DNA from: Rhodoplanes tepidamans | GTDB lineage: Bacteria; Pseudomonadota; Alphaproteobacteria; Rhizobiales; Xanthobacteraceae | Direction: 5' to 3' | DNA: 57,716 nucleotides | Assembly: GCF_030813915.1 (NCBI RefSeq) | Contig: NZ_JAUSUJ010000035.1 | Location: 1-57,716, forward strand | In this document: positions 9,654 to 18,850 of the stretch, one piece after another | Numbering within the stretch: the stretch's first letter is position 1 | Layout of the letters: the number at the start of each line of letters is the position of its first letter | Program-made: the position numbers and the translations under genes | Notes under the pieces: model-generated | What the model saw: only the letters and a program-made list of their open reading frames with translations | Told to the model about the DNA's origin: nothing | Database searches by the model: none

Positions 9654-10556
9654 ATGAGTGGAGCTCTCGCCAGGGCGTCGTCCGACGCACAGAATGCCGT
9701 CGAGCCGAGCTGGGTCGACGGTCACGACAGGCTGAGGTCGCGGGACTTCCAGCGTCTCGCGACCTTCATTCACGGCTACAGCGGCATCAAGGTGCCGCCC
9801 AGCAAGGCGACCATGATCGAGGGGCGGCTGCGCAAGCGGGTCCGCGCCCTCGGCATGCGCAGCCTCGACGAGTACTGCGACTATCTCTTCCAGCGTGACG
9901 GTCTCGCCGCGGAGGAGATCCACCTGATCGACGTCGTCACCACCAACAAGACCGAGTTCTTCCGCGAGCCCGAGCATTTCCGCATCCTCGCCGAGGACGT
10001 GCTGCCGCGCATCATGGCGGAGCGGAGGGTGTCGGCACGTGCGCCCGTGAAGGTGTGGAGCGCCGCCGCGTCGACGGGCGCCGAGGCCTACACCATCGCC
10101 ATGGTTCTGGCGGAGCAGCGCCGCCGGATGCCCGATCTCGTCGGCGTCGTCTACGCGACCGACATCTGCACCGACGTGCTCGGCACCGCGCAGGGCGGCA
10201 TCTTCCCGGCCGAGATGGTGTCGCCGGTGCCGCCCGAGATGCGGTCCCGCTACGTCATGCGGGCCAAGGATCCAGCCTCGCGCCTGGTGCGGATCGTGCC
10301 GGAGCTGCGCGCCATGGTGCAGTTCGGTCGTCTCAACCTGATGGACGCGAGCTATCCGATGGACCGCGACCTGGACATTGTGTTCTGCCGCAACGTCCTC
10401 ATCTATTTCGACAAGCCGACCCAGCTCGCGGTTCTGCGCCGGCTCTGCGACCATCTGCGGCCGGGCGGCTACCTGCTGCTCGGCCATTCCGAGACGCTGT
10501 CCGGATTCGACCTGCCGGTGCGCCCGGCCGGCACCGCCGTGTTCCGCCGGAGCTGA
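9654..10556 (+). CDS. cheR: Chemotaxis glutamate methyltransferase CheR
   Basis: A 300-residue SAM-dependent methyltransferase that methylates receptor glutamates for adaptation. The N-terminal helical domain is followed by the Rossmann domain with TTNKTEFFREPEHF, an SAM-binding WSAAASTGAEAY segment, the YATDIC acidic loop and the CRNVLIYF signature. It follows the third receptor by 21 bases and precedes cheB by three. The receptors lack a terminal NWETF-type pentapeptide, so tethering, if any, would use another motif. Confidence 0.96.
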   Translation: MSGALARASSDAQNAVEPSWVDGHDRLRSRDFQRLATFIHGYSGIKVPPSKATMIEGRLRKRVRALGMRSLDEYCDYLFQRDGLAAEEIHLIDVVTTNKTEFFREPEHFRILAEDVLPRIMAERRVSARAPVKVWSAAASTGAEAYTIAMVLAEQRRRMPDLVGVVYATDICTDVLGTAQGGIFPAEMVSPVPPEMRSRYVMRAKDPASRLVRIVPELRAMVQFGRLNLMDASYPMDRDLDIVFCRNVLIYFDKPTQLAVLRRLCDHLRPGGYLLLGHSETLSGFDLPVRPAGTAVFRRS

Positions 10557-10559
10557 CGC

Positions 10560-11639
10560 ATGGCCTCGCCGATCCGTGTCCTCGTCGTCGACGACTCCGC
10601 CTCGGTGCGGCAGACGCTCGCCACCATCCTGGGCGAGGATCCGGACATCGAGGTGATCGGCACGGCCGCGGATCCGTTCGTCGCGGCGAAGCGGATCCAC
10701 GACGAGGTGCCGGACGTCATCACGCTCGACGTCGAGATGCCGCGCATGGACGGCATCACGTTCCTGCGCCGGCTGATGAGCCAGCGCCCGGTGCCGGTGG
10801 TGATGTGCTCATCGCTGACCGAGGCGGGCTCCGAGACGCTGCTCCAGGCGCTGGAGGCCGGCGCCGTCGACGTCATCCAGAAGCCGCGGGTCGGCGTCGC
10901 CCAGTTCCTGGTCGAGTCGCGCCTGCGCATCTGCGATGCCGTCAAGGCGGCGGGGCGGGCCCGGCTGCACTGCCTGCCACGGCGCCGGCCGGTCGCCGTG
11001 CCGCCCAAGAAGCTCACTGCCGACGTCATCCTGGCGCCGCCGCGGGCGAGCCAGGCGATGGCCCGCACCACCGAGACCGTGGTCTGCATCGGGGCCTCGA
11101 CGGGCGGCACCGAGTCGCTGCGGGCGCTGCTCGAGGTGCTGCCCGCCGACTGTCCGCCGATCCTGATCGTGCAGCACATGCCCGAGATGTTCACGGCCGC
11201 CTTCGCGCGCCGGCTGAACGGGCTGTGCGACGTTGAAGTGAAGGAGGCGGCCGACGGCGACACCGCGCTGCGCGGTCGCGTGCTGATCGCGCCCGGCGAT
11301 CGTCACATGCTGCTGCAGCGCAGCGGTGCGCGCTACTATGTCGGCATCAAGGACGGGCCGCTGGTGTCGAGGCACCGGCCGTCGGTCGACGTGCTGTTCC
11401 GCTCGGCCGCCCGCTGGGCCGGCTCGAACGCGGTCGGCATCATCATGACCGGCATGGGCGACGACGGCGCCCGCGGGCTTCTCGAGATGAAGCAGGCCGG
11501 TGCTCACACGGTCGCCCAGGACGAGGCGACGTCGGTGGTGTTCGGCATGCCCAAGGAGGCGATCGCGCTCGGCGCCGCCGATCGCGTGCTGCCGCTCGAT
11601 CGGCTCGCCAGCGAGATTCTGCGCGCCGGCGCTCCGTGA
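10560..11639 (+). CDS. cheB: Chemotaxis methylesterase/deamidase CheB
   Basis: A 359-residue response regulator with a receiver domain (D11/D12 pocket, phospho-acceptor D57) joined to a methylesterase domain. The catalytic triad is S180 (GASTGG), H206 (IVQHMP) and D302 (GMGDDGA). Phosphorylation by CheA activates removal of methyl groups from receptors. The linker between the domains is fairly long (about residues 125-170) and basic. It is the last gene of the operon and stops four bases before the stop of the converging gene downstream. Confidence 0.96.
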   Translation: MASPIRVLVVDDSASVRQTLATILGEDPDIEVIGTAADPFVAAKRIHDEVPDVITLDVEMPRMDGITFLRRLMSQRPVPVVMCSSLTEAGSETLLQALEAGAVDVIQKPRVGVAQFLVESRLRICDAVKAAGRARLHCLPRRRPVAVPPKKLTADVILAPPRASQAMARTTETVVCIGASTGGTESLRALLEVLPADCPPILIVQHMPEMFTAAFARRLNGLCDVEVKEAADGDTALRGRVLIAPGDRHMLLQRSGARYYVGIKDGPLVSRHRPSVDVLFRSAARWAGSNAVGIIMTGMGDDGARGLLEMKQAGAHTVAQDEATSVVFGMPKEAIALGAADRVLPLDRLASEILRAGAP

Positions 11640-11643
11640 GCCT

Positions 11644-13614
11644 TCAGAACAGTACGTCGTCGAGGCTCGGCTCGGGCGCCGCGGCGATCGGCGGCGCCGC
11701 CGCGTGCGCCGGCAGGCCGGCCGCACGGCGCGCCGCGGGGGCATGGCGGGCGTGGATGTCGCGCTCGCGCGCCATCGTGTAGCGGGCGGCGATCTCGCCG
11801 AACACCGCCTCGGCCGCGGGGCCGTCCGGCGGCCTGCCGGCCGCGCCGGCCGCCACCTCGAAGTCCGCCGCGGCGGCACGCAGGGCGGCCTCGATCGTCT
11901 CGGCCCGGGCGAGGCCGGCGGCCGTCTCGTCGAGCAGGCCGACGACGGCGGTCCCGTCGCGGCCGAGCGCCACGAGCGCGCCGGCGAGGGCGTCGGCGAC
12001 GCCGTGCAGGCGCGCGAGGGCGGCATCCATCTGCGAGATGACCTCGGCGATCTCGGCGAGCCGCTCGGCCTGACGGCTGCCGGCGAGCGCGTCGGTGGTG
12101 TCGACGATGGTGCGGACGTCGGCGCCGGCCGCCACCGCCTCGGTCGCCGTGCGGGCGGAGGAGCGTGTGAGCTCGTCGGCGACCACGGCGAGGGGGCGCC
12201 CGATCGTGCCGAGCCGGCTGCTCTTCAGGGTCGCGTTGACGCCCATGATGCGGATGTCCGCCTCGACGGCCCGCACCGTTCCGATGTGGCCGACCAGCCG
12301 CTCGGCGATGCGCAGCACCTCGCTCATGATCGCGTCGGCCTGTTCGCGCGCGGTGCGGAAGTTCTCGAAGAGATCGCGGGCGCGCCGGACGTCGGCCTCG
12401 AGCTCGCTCAGGAACGAGTCGTCGGCGTGGGCGGCGGAGCCGTAGACCTCGCGGCCGAGCCGCACGATCTCGCGGGCATCGTGCCCGAGCTGGCCGAGCG
12501 AGCCGTGCACGGCGGCGATCTCGCGGGCGATCTCGTCGGCCGCGTCGGCGAGCTGGGCGGACTGCAGGGCGCATCCGGCGGCGGCGAGGGCGCGGCGCTC
12601 CTCGGCGGCGAGCCCGGCCCACGGACCGCCGTCGTCGCGCGCGTCGGCGACCCGGGCCAGCAGGGCGGCGCTGGCGATCACGTGCTCGATGCGCTGGCGT
12701 GTCGCGTCGCCGACCTGCAGGGCCATGACGACGCGGCCGACGCCGTCGGCGAGCTTGCGGGAGCGGCGGCCGACGTCGGCGGCGGCGCCGGCCGCGTTGC
12801 GCGACCGCGTCGTGATCAGTGCGATGCTGGCCTCGAGCCGGCGCGGCACCTCGACGGCCGTCTGGGCGTGGCGCGACGAGAAGTCCGCCTCGCCGGCGGC
12901 CGCCGAGGCGAGATGGCGGCCGACCTCGACCAGCTCGGCACGGAAATGCTGAAGATTGGTGTTGGTGATCGCCAGCGAACGGCCGATGCCGCCGATATAG
13001 TCGAGGAACTCGGCGCCGGCGTCGCCGATGCCGGAGGCGGTGATCCGCGCATTGATGGTCAGCACGTCGATGGTGCGGATCTCCTTGGCGATCTCGTCGA
13101 TGCGCCGGCGCAGGCCCGCCGTCACGGCGATCAGCCGGTCGAGGGTGGCGCGCTCGTCCCGCCGGGCGCCGCCGATCGCCCCGGCCCGGACTGCCACGGC
13201 GGACAGGCTCTCGGTGGCACGCCGGAAGGCGTCGCCGTCGAGCTCGCCCTGCAGGCTGCCGAACAGGCCGGTGAGATGCTCCAGGAGCTCCACCGAGGCG
13301 CCGAGCCGGCGGCCGGTTTCGAGGAAGGTCTCCTCTGCCACGCCGGCAGCAGCACCGAGCGCTTCGGCAGTGGCAAGGATGGCGTCACGCAAGGTCGGTC
13401 TCGCAAGCTCGGCGACGGCCGCAGTCGCGTCCGGGGACAGGGAGCGTCGCCGCGGGCCGGCGGCGAGGCCGGCTCCAACTTGATGATCTTTGGTTAAGGT
13501 CGGGTTGAGGACGCGAGCCGGAGCATCGCCGCGGTGCCGGCCGTCGCGGCGCCGGTCCGGGCCGATCCCGCCGTCGGGCGGTGCCAGGGTCGCAGATGCG
13601 CCAGGGGCGCGCAT
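11644..13614 (-). CDS. Soluble receptor-like chemotaxis protein with acidic C-terminal tail
   Basis: An Ala-rich, almost entirely helical protein of up to 656 residues with no membrane segment. Two segments echo the MCP hairpin tip: one near residue 190 (IDVLTINARITASG) and one near residue 440 (IRIMGVNATLKSSRLG) followed by RPLAVVADELTRSS, which parallels the receptor motif [13 protein letters not shown]. The final residues are PSLDDVLF, resembling acidic-hydrophobic CheY-binding tails such as that of CheZ. It converges on cheB with a four-base gap. The true start is probably downstream of 13614, since the first 50 residues look non-conserved. A role in the Che pathway is inferred. Confidence 0.7.
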   Translation of the reverse strand: MRAPGASATLAPPDGGIGPDRRRDGRHRGDAPARVLNPTLTKDHQVGAGLAAGPRRRSLSPDATAAVAELARPTLRDAILATAEALGAAAGVAEETFLETGRRLGASVELLEHLTGLFGSLQGELDGDAFRRATESLSAVAVRAGAIGGARRDERATLDRLIAVTAGLRRRIDEIAKEIRTIDVLTINARITASGIGDAGAEFLDYIGGIGRSLAITNTNLQHFRAELVEVGRHLASAAAGEADFSSRHAQTAVEVPRRLEASIALITTRSRNAAGAAADVGRRSRKLADGVGRVVMALQVGDATRQRIEHVIASAALLARVADARDDGGPWAGLAAEERRALAAAGCALQSAQLADAADEIAREIAAVHGSLGQLGHDAREIVRLGREVYGSAAHADDSFLSELEADVRRARDLFENFRTAREQADAIMSEVLRIAERLVGHIGTVRAVEADIRIMGVNATLKSSRLGTIGRPLAVVADELTRSSARTATEAVAAGADVRTIVDTTDALAGSRQAERLAEIAEVISQMDAALARLHGVADALAGALVALGRDGTAVVGLLDETAAGLARAETIEAALRAAAADFEVAAGAAGRPPDGPAAEAVFGEIAARYTMARERDIHARHAPAARRAAGLPAHAAAPPIAAAPEPSLDDVLF

Positions 13615-13867
13615 CCGCCGTATGCGTCCGGAACGCCAGTGTTCGGACGCGCACGTCTTGAGATTGCCAGCAGCGCGCCGGGATCGTCTGCGCGCGGGCG
13701 ATGCGGCGCGGTGGTGATTCAGTAGAGCCGGTCCATAGTTCTGCGCTCATCATGCAATTCCGACCCGGTGTTCGCGCCCGCCCGGATGCACGGCGCAATT
13801 CTGCGTGGTTCTACCGAAGCCTGTTTGTTTTCGCCCTTCTATATTGCGGGCCTGTCGAGGAGCCTCC

Positions 13868-16129
13868 ATGCAAGTGGGACCGAAGCCGGCGTGCCCGTCG
13901 CCGCCGGAGGAGACGAGTGCAGCGTCAGCGTCGCCTGGTGCCGGGGCGGACAAGTCCGCCACGCCCGGCCTCTCGGTCCGCCAGCGGCTGATCCTGATCG
14001 TCGTCATGGTCGCCCTGCCGATGGTGCTCCTGTCCGCCGCCACCGTCTGGCAGCTCGTCGAGCGGGAGCGCGCGAGCAACGCCCAGGCGATCCTCTACGC
14101 GGCGCATTCGATCATGAGCGCGGTCGAGGCGCAGCTCGGCAACTATGTCGCGGTCGGCCAGGCGCTCGGCGAGTCGCCGGCGCTGCAGGTGAACGATCTC
14201 GTCGTGTTTCGGGGCGAGGCGGAGCGGGCCACCATCGGGCTGCCCGGCGCCTGGGTGACGCTGGTGTCGCCCGACGGCCAGCAGCTGATGAACACGCTGC
14301 TGCCGCAGGACGAGGCGCTGCCGCGGGCGCCCGACAGCGTGATGGCGGGCGCGGCGCGCGCCTTCGCCGAGAGGCGGGTCGAGTTCACCGACGTCGTGAT
14401 GGGGCCGGTCGCCGGCGGTGCGGTGGTCGGCGCCGGCGTGCCGGTCTTCCGGGACGGTCGCCCCGCCTACTACCTGCTGATCGGCGTGCTGGCCAACGCG
14501 TTCCGGGATCTCCTCAACGACCGGCGCCTGCCGCCGGGCTGGCTGGTCGGGGTGGTCGATCGCGAGGGCAACTTCGTCGCCCGCTCCCTCGACCACGACC
14601 GCTGGGTCGGCAGCCCGGCCTCGGCCGAATGGCGCGCCGTCATGCATGTCGACGGCATGTCGGAGGTGCGCAGCGTCGAGGGCCGGCCGCTCATCAACGC
14701 CACCTCGGTGTCGCGGATGAGCGGCTGGGTGGTCGGGGTCGCGACCGAGCGGAACGTGTTCGAGGCTCCGATCCGCCGCACCATGATCACGGCCGTGCTG
14801 GTGACCTCGGGGGTGGCGCTGTTCAGCATGCTGCTCGCCGGCTGGGCGGCGCGGCGGATCACCGGTCCGATCGCCGCCCTGGAGACGGGCGCGGCGCGGC
14901 TGGAGCGCGGCGAACTGCCCGCCGTCCGCCCGACCTGGGTGCCGGAGGTCGATCACGCGCTCCACGCGCTCGACACGGCGGCCAGCACGATCGTCGCCCG
15001 CGAGCGGGCGCTGCGCGAGAACGAACACCGGATGGCGGCGATTCTCGACGTGCTGCCGGTCGGGGTGTCGCTGGTCGACCGCGAGGGACGGACGATCGTC
15101 GCCAACGGCAACTATCGCCGCTTCGTGCCGCGGATCGTGCCGTCGCGCGACGACGCCCGCCATCCGTTGTGGGAGGGCGTCGACGCGAACGGCCGGCGGA
15201 TCCCCCGCGAGGACTATCCATCGGCACGGGCGTTGCGCGGCGAGCCGGTCTGGCCCGGCGTCGAGTTCTTCTTCCGCGGCGACGCCACCCAGCCGCCGAC
15301 CTGGACGCGCGTCGCGGCGCTGCCGTTCCGCGACGAGAACGGCGCCGTCTCGGGCGCCGTGCAGATGATCGTCGACATCGACCAGGAGAAGCGCGCCGAG
15401 GAGGAGCGGCGGACCCTGCAGGCCGAGCTCCTGCATCTCTCCCGCCTGTCCGACATGGGGCAGATGGCGGCGGCCCTCGCGCACGAGCTCAACCAGCCGC
15501 TCACCGCGGTCGCGGTCTATATCGGCGGCTGCCAGCGCCTGGTCGGCCGGGACGGGCTCGACGAGGCCCGTCGCGACAAGCTGGTCGAGCTGATGCGCAT
15601 GATCAGCGAGCAGGCGCTGCGGGCCGGCGAGATCATCCGGCAGCTGCGCGACTTCGTGCGCAAGGGCGAGGGTGAGCTGAGGGTGGTCGGCGCCGCGACG
15701 CTGATGCGCGAGGCCTGCACGCTGGCGTTGGCGGCGGCGAAGCACAAGGGCGTCGCGGTCCGCCTCGACCTCGACGCGCCGGGCGAGATCCTGGTCAACA
15801 AGGTCCAGATCCAGCAGGTCGTCTTCAACCTGGTGCGCAACGCCGTCGAGGCGATGGAGACCAGCGAGCGCAAGGAGCTGGACATCCGGCTCGTCGCCGC
15901 CGGCGGGCACGTGGAGGTCGCCGTCGCCGACACCGGCTCCGGCCTCGCCCCGGAAATCGCCGACCGGCTGTTCATGCCGTTCGTCTCGACCAAGAGCCAG
16001 GGCATGGGAATCGGGCTCTCGGTGTGCCGCAATATCATCGAGGCACATCACGGGCGGATCTGGGCCGAGCGGAATCCCGCCGGCGGCACCGTGTTCCGCT
16101 TCCGGCTGCCGCGTCTCCGCGACGAATGA
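13868..16129 (+). CDS. Membrane sensor histidine kinase with PAS domain
   Basis: A 753-residue kinase. TM1 is near residues 40-60, a large extracytoplasmic sensor of dCache type lies at about 65-300, TM2 is near 310-330, then a HAMP-like segment, a PAS domain (MAAILDVLPVGVSLVDREG), a HisKA domain with the phospho-His in ALAHELNQPLTAV, and a HATPase with N-box NLVRNAVEAME and G-boxes DTGSGLA and GMGIGLS. The layout resembles DctB/FixL-type kinases. ATG 13868 has GAGGAG at 13857-13862; an in-frame start at 13805 has no such site. No response-regulator gene adjoins it, so its partner is elsewhere. Confidence 0.9.
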   Translation: MQVGPKPACPSPPEETSAASASPGAGADKSATPGLSVRQRLILIVVMVALPMVLLSAATVWQLVERERASNAQAILYAAHSIMSAVEAQLGNYVAVGQALGESPALQVNDLVVFRGEAERATIGLPGAWVTLVSPDGQQLMNTLLPQDEALPRAPDSVMAGAARAFAERRVEFTDVVMGPVAGGAVVGAGVPVFRDGRPAYYLLIGVLANAFRDLLNDRRLPPGWLVGVVDREGNFVARSLDHDRWVGSPASAEWRAVMHVDGMSEVRSVEGRPLINATSVSRMSGWVVGVATERNVFEAPIRRTMITAVLVTSGVALFSMLLAGWAARRITGPIAALETGAARLERGELPAVRPTWVPEVDHALHALDTAASTIVARERALRENEHRMAAILDVLPVGVSLVDREGRTIVANGNYRRFVPRIVPSRDDARHPLWEGVDANGRRIPREDYPSARALRGEPVWPGVEFFFRGDATQPPTWTRVAALPFRDENGAVSGAVQMIVDIDQEKRAEEERRTLQAELLHLSRLSDMGQMAAALAHELNQPLTAVAVYIGGCQRLVGRDGLDEARRDKLVELMRMISEQALRAGEIIRQLRDFVRKGEGELRVVGAATLMREACTLALAAAKHKGVAVRLDLDAPGEILVNKVQIQQVVFNLVRNAVEAMETSERKELDIRLVAAGGHVEVAVADTGSGLAPEIADRLFMPFVSTKSQGMGIGLSVCRNIIEAHHGRIWAERNPAGGTVFRFRLPRLRDE

Positions 16130-16143
16130 CGAATGAGGGCCGT

Positions 16144-17124
16144 TCAGGGGCCGCGCCCCGTCGCCACGGCGGGTGATGCGGCCGGCGCGACGGCCGCCGG
16201 CGTCTGAACGTCCGGGTCGCCGGCCGGCTCGCGCGCGGCTTTCGCGGCCGCCCGCGCCGCGGCCCGTTCCGCTCGCGCCGCCTCGCGGCGAGCCCGACGC
16301 TCCGCGCGGCGCGCGGCGCGGCGCTCCGCCCGGGTCTCGGCCCGCCGCGGCTCCCGCGTCTCGGCGTCGTTCCGAGTCGCGAGGCGCTCCGGCGCGCTCG
16401 CATAGGCACGGTCGATTTCGCTGAGATAGCGCTTCAGCTTCGCGGGCAGCCGTCCGGCTTCGCGATAGGGCGTGAAGTCGCGATCCTCGTGCGGCGGGCG
16501 TCCGCCGCCGGTGAAGATGTGGACGCCGGCCTCGGTGACGACGATGTCGCCCCGCACCAGCGTGGCGTCCTGGCGCAGCCGTGCCAGCGCGCCCTTCGGG
16601 GCGGCGCTGCAGCGGCAGGCCGCATCGAGCGCGGTGCGGTGCGAGAAGGCCTTCGGCAGCGCGCCGTAGCGCTTTCCGCTCGACGAGACCGCATCGGCGA
16701 TGCCGTCCGGACCGTCGGCGCCGCCGCGGAACACCGCGGTCTCGGTGCCGGGGCATATCGCGTCGCAGCTGCGCTTCGCCTCGGCACGGCTGACGCCCTG
16801 GTCGAGCGGGACGTAAAATCCGTCGCAGGTCCGCACGCACCAGGCGCGGCTGCCGCCGGAGCTGCGGCTCTCCGTGCCGCGGCTGTCCGTGCCGCGGCTC
16901 CGCGGCGTGATCGTGATCGACGGCGGCTGCCGAGGGGGCGCGGCCCACGGAGCGCCCCAAGGGTTGCCCCAGGAGCTTCCCCAGGACGGCGGCTGCGGTG
17001 GTGGCGTTGCGCCCCAGCCGGACCATTCGCGCCGCCAGAAGTCGAACGCGTCGTTGGCGCTCGGCTGAGAGACCGTCACGGCGCAGAACACGGCGACGCA
17101 CAGAGCGATCAGAATGCGGATCAT
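16144..17124 (-). CDS. Secreted DUF2865-family protein
   Basis: A 326-residue protein with a signal peptide (MIRILIALCVAVFCAVTV). A Trp/Pro/Gly-rich segment follows at residues 30-70. The cysteine-containing DUF2865 core at about 94-205 has WCVRTCDGFYVPL, then SCDAICPG and CRC, which suggests disulfides. A long Ala/Arg/Glu-rich low-complexity tail closes it. The family is typical of Hyphomicrobiales and has no known function. It converges on the kinase gene with 14 bases between the stops. The frame continues upstream to 17445, but the signal peptide fixes the start at 17124. Confidence 0.85.
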   Translation of the reverse strand: MIRILIALCVAVFCAVTVSQPSANDAFDFWRREWSGWGATPPPQPPSWGSSWGNPWGAPWAAPPRQPPSITITPRSRGTDSRGTESRSSGGSRAWCVRTCDGFYVPLDQGVSRAEAKRSCDAICPGTETAVFRGGADGPDGIADAVSSSGKRYGALPKAFSHRTALDAACRCSAAPKGALARLRQDATLVRGDIVVTEAGVHIFTGGGRPPHEDRDFTPYREAGRLPAKLKRYLSEIDRAYASAPERLATRNDAETREPRRAETRAERRAARRAERRARREAARAERAAARAAAKAAREPAGDPDVQTPAAVAPAASPAVATGRGP

Positions 17125-17344
17125 CACGGCCCACCTCGTCCCGGAGTCGTGGCGCGGCAGCCGTCGGCCGCCGTTCCGGAAACCGGGTCGTGGGCATGCG
17201 GTTCCTGACGGCGTCCCGGAGACGTCGATCGGTGGACGTCTCACGATGCCCCGAAGGAACAGGCCGGTGTCGCGATGGTTGATCCCCGGGCGAGGCACAC
17301 CGCTGCCGCCCGAATCTTCCCGACCGGAGCCGGAGACCGCCATC

Positions 17345-17839
17345 ATGCCGCACACTGCCCGCGACCTGTTCGTGACCGGCCTGCGCAACGCCCATGCGAT
17401 GGAGCGCCAGGCCGAAGAACTGATGGAGCGCCAGATCGAGCGCACCGACGATTACCCCGAGGTTCAGGCGCGCCTGCGCCGGCACCTCGAAGAGACGCGC
17501 TCCCAGATCGGGCGGCTCGATCGCTGCCTGGAGGCGTGCGACGCCAGCGCGTCGACCCTGAAGGACGTGACGATGGCGTTCATGGGCAACATGGCCGCGG
17601 TCGGACACATGCCGGCGGGCGACGAGATCCTCAAGAACACGTTCGCCAACAACGCGTTCGAGCACTACGAGATCGCCGCCTACAAGTCGCTGATCGCGCT
17701 CGCCGACCGCGCCGGCGTGGACGCCGCCTCGCTGCTGAGCCAGTCGTTGAAGGAAGAGGAGGAGATGGCGGCGTGGATCGATGCGCACGTGAAGGACGTG
17801 ACGCTCGCCTATCTGGCTCGCGAGGCGGCGGCGGCCTGA
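17345..17839 (+). CDS. YciE/YciF ferritin-like family protein (DUF892)
   Basis: A 164-residue, mostly helical protein of the ferritin-like DUF892 group. It opens with ARDLFVTGLRNAHAMERQAEELM, has paired Glu/His residues on long helices (for example HLEETRSQIGRL and EHYEIAAY) and ends with EEEEMAAWIDAHVKDVT. Such proteins are four-helix bundles, often induced by osmotic or general stress; metal binding is likely. Start ATG 17345 has GGAG at 17331-17334. An excellent intrinsic terminator follows at 17870-17903, so it is probably monocistronic. Confidence 0.85.
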   Translation: MPHTARDLFVTGLRNAHAMERQAEELMERQIERTDDYPEVQARLRRHLEETRSQIGRLDRCLEACDASASTLKDVTMAFMGNMAAVGHMPAGDEILKNTFANNAFEHYEIAAYKSLIALADRAGVDAASLLSQSLKEEEEMAAWIDAHVKDVTLAYLAREAAAA

Positions 17840-17869
17840 ACGCCGATCCGAACGACTGAACCGATCGAG

Positions 17870-17903
17870 CCTCCGGGGCGTCCTTTCACCCCGGAGGTTT
17901 TTT
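17870..17903 (+). terminator. Rho-independent terminator after the YciE-like gene
   Basis: Arms 17870-17878 and 17889-17897 form a perfect 9-bp stem (CCTCCGGGG with CCCCGGAGG), a ten-base loop lies between, and six T follow at 17898-17903. This is the clearest intrinsic terminator in the window. On the other strand no T run follows, so it acts only on plus-strand transcription. Confidence 0.93.
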
Positions 17904-18023
17904 CATGATGTGTGGTTTCACGTCGCGTCTTGTTCGCAAAGGCAGGTTCGCAAGAAGCGTCGCAAGAGCAAGAAGCGTAGCGTCGCAACAAGAGCGTCTC
18001 GCGCGCCGTCGGCTTCCGCACCG

Positions 18024-18809
18024 TCAGCTTCGGCCGGAGCCGGGCTCGGCCATCTTGCGATGCTGCTCGGCCAGCAGGCCGGACGGCGTCACGGTCGCCA
18101 GCATGGTCTGCAGCTTGTTCTTCCAGCCGCTGACCACGTCGCCGTCGCCCTTCATCATCGCCTGGAAGCCGGTCTCGGCGACCATGACGGGATCGTCCTT
18201 CTCGGCCGTCCCGACCTTGGTGTCCGTCATGCCGGCCCGCTCGAAGAACTCGGTATCGGTCGGTCCCGGCATCAGGCACGTCACGGTGACGCCCGTGTCC
18301 TTCAGCTCGTTGCGCAGGGCGAACGAGAAGGAATCGATGAACGCCTTGGTGCCGTTGTAGACGGCCTGATAGGTGCCGGGCACGAAGCCGGCGATCGAGC
18401 CGGTCAGCATGATGCGGCCGCGGCCGTGTGCACGCATGTCCCGGGCCACCTTCTGGACGAGATAGATGGTTCCCGTGATGTTGGTGTCGATGACGCGGCG
18501 GAAGTCGTCGAACGGCTGCTCGAGAAAGCCGTGGCCGAGACCGCGTCCGGCATTGGCGAGCAGCGCATCGATCGGTCGCCCGCCGGCGGCGGCATGGAAG
18601 CGGTCGACGCCCTCGCGGGTCGAGAGATCGACCTCCACGGCCTCGACCGACGCGCCGAGTTCGCGGAAGTTCTCGGCCGCGTTGTGGATGCGCGGCTCGT
18701 CGGCCGCGACGATCAGATCGAAGCCGTTGCGGGCGCAGACCTTGGCGAGCTCGAATCCGATGCCGGTGGAGGCACCGGTCACCATGGCGAGCTGACGGGT
18801 GTCGGGCAT
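18024..18809 (-). CDS. Short-chain dehydrogenase/reductase
   Basis: A 261-residue classical SDR: cofactor motif TGASTGIG at residues 11-18, an NAG motif, a catalytic Ser in LTGSIAGF, and a YxxxK motif (YNGTK). The Ala-Asp-Glu stretch after the second strand does not settle NAD versus NADP. The substrate is unknown. It lies 41 bases downstream of the metallo-beta-lactamase gene on the same strand, so the two are probably co-transcribed. Confidence 0.92.
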   Translation of the reverse strand: MPDTRQLAMVTGASTGIGFELAKVCARNGFDLIVAADEPRIHNAAENFRELGASVEAVEVDLSTREGVDRFHAAAGGRPIDALLANAGRGLGHGFLEQPFDDFRRVIDTNITGTIYLVQKVARDMRAHGRGRIMLTGSIAGFVPGTYQAVYNGTKAFIDSFSFALRNELKDTGVTVTCLMPGPTDTEFFERAGMTDTKVGTAEKDDPVMVAETGFQAMMKGDGDVVSGWKNKLQTMLATVTPSGLLAEQHRKMAEPGSGRS

Positions 18810-18850
18810 CGTGGTCTCCGGTGGTCTGGAGGATGTCTATCCGGGGATGT

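Noticed and set aside
6690-10700. A 1336-codon open frame on the minus strand across the receptor genes
   Set aside because: It is the mirror of GC-rich receptor coding sequence; its peptide is low complexity and repeats wherever the receptors repeat.
13925-17788. A 1287-codon minus-strand frame opposite the sensor kinase and DUF1-type genes
   Set aside because: It has no family-like sequence and lies antisense to clearly conserved kinase domains; it exists because stop codons are rare at this G+C content.
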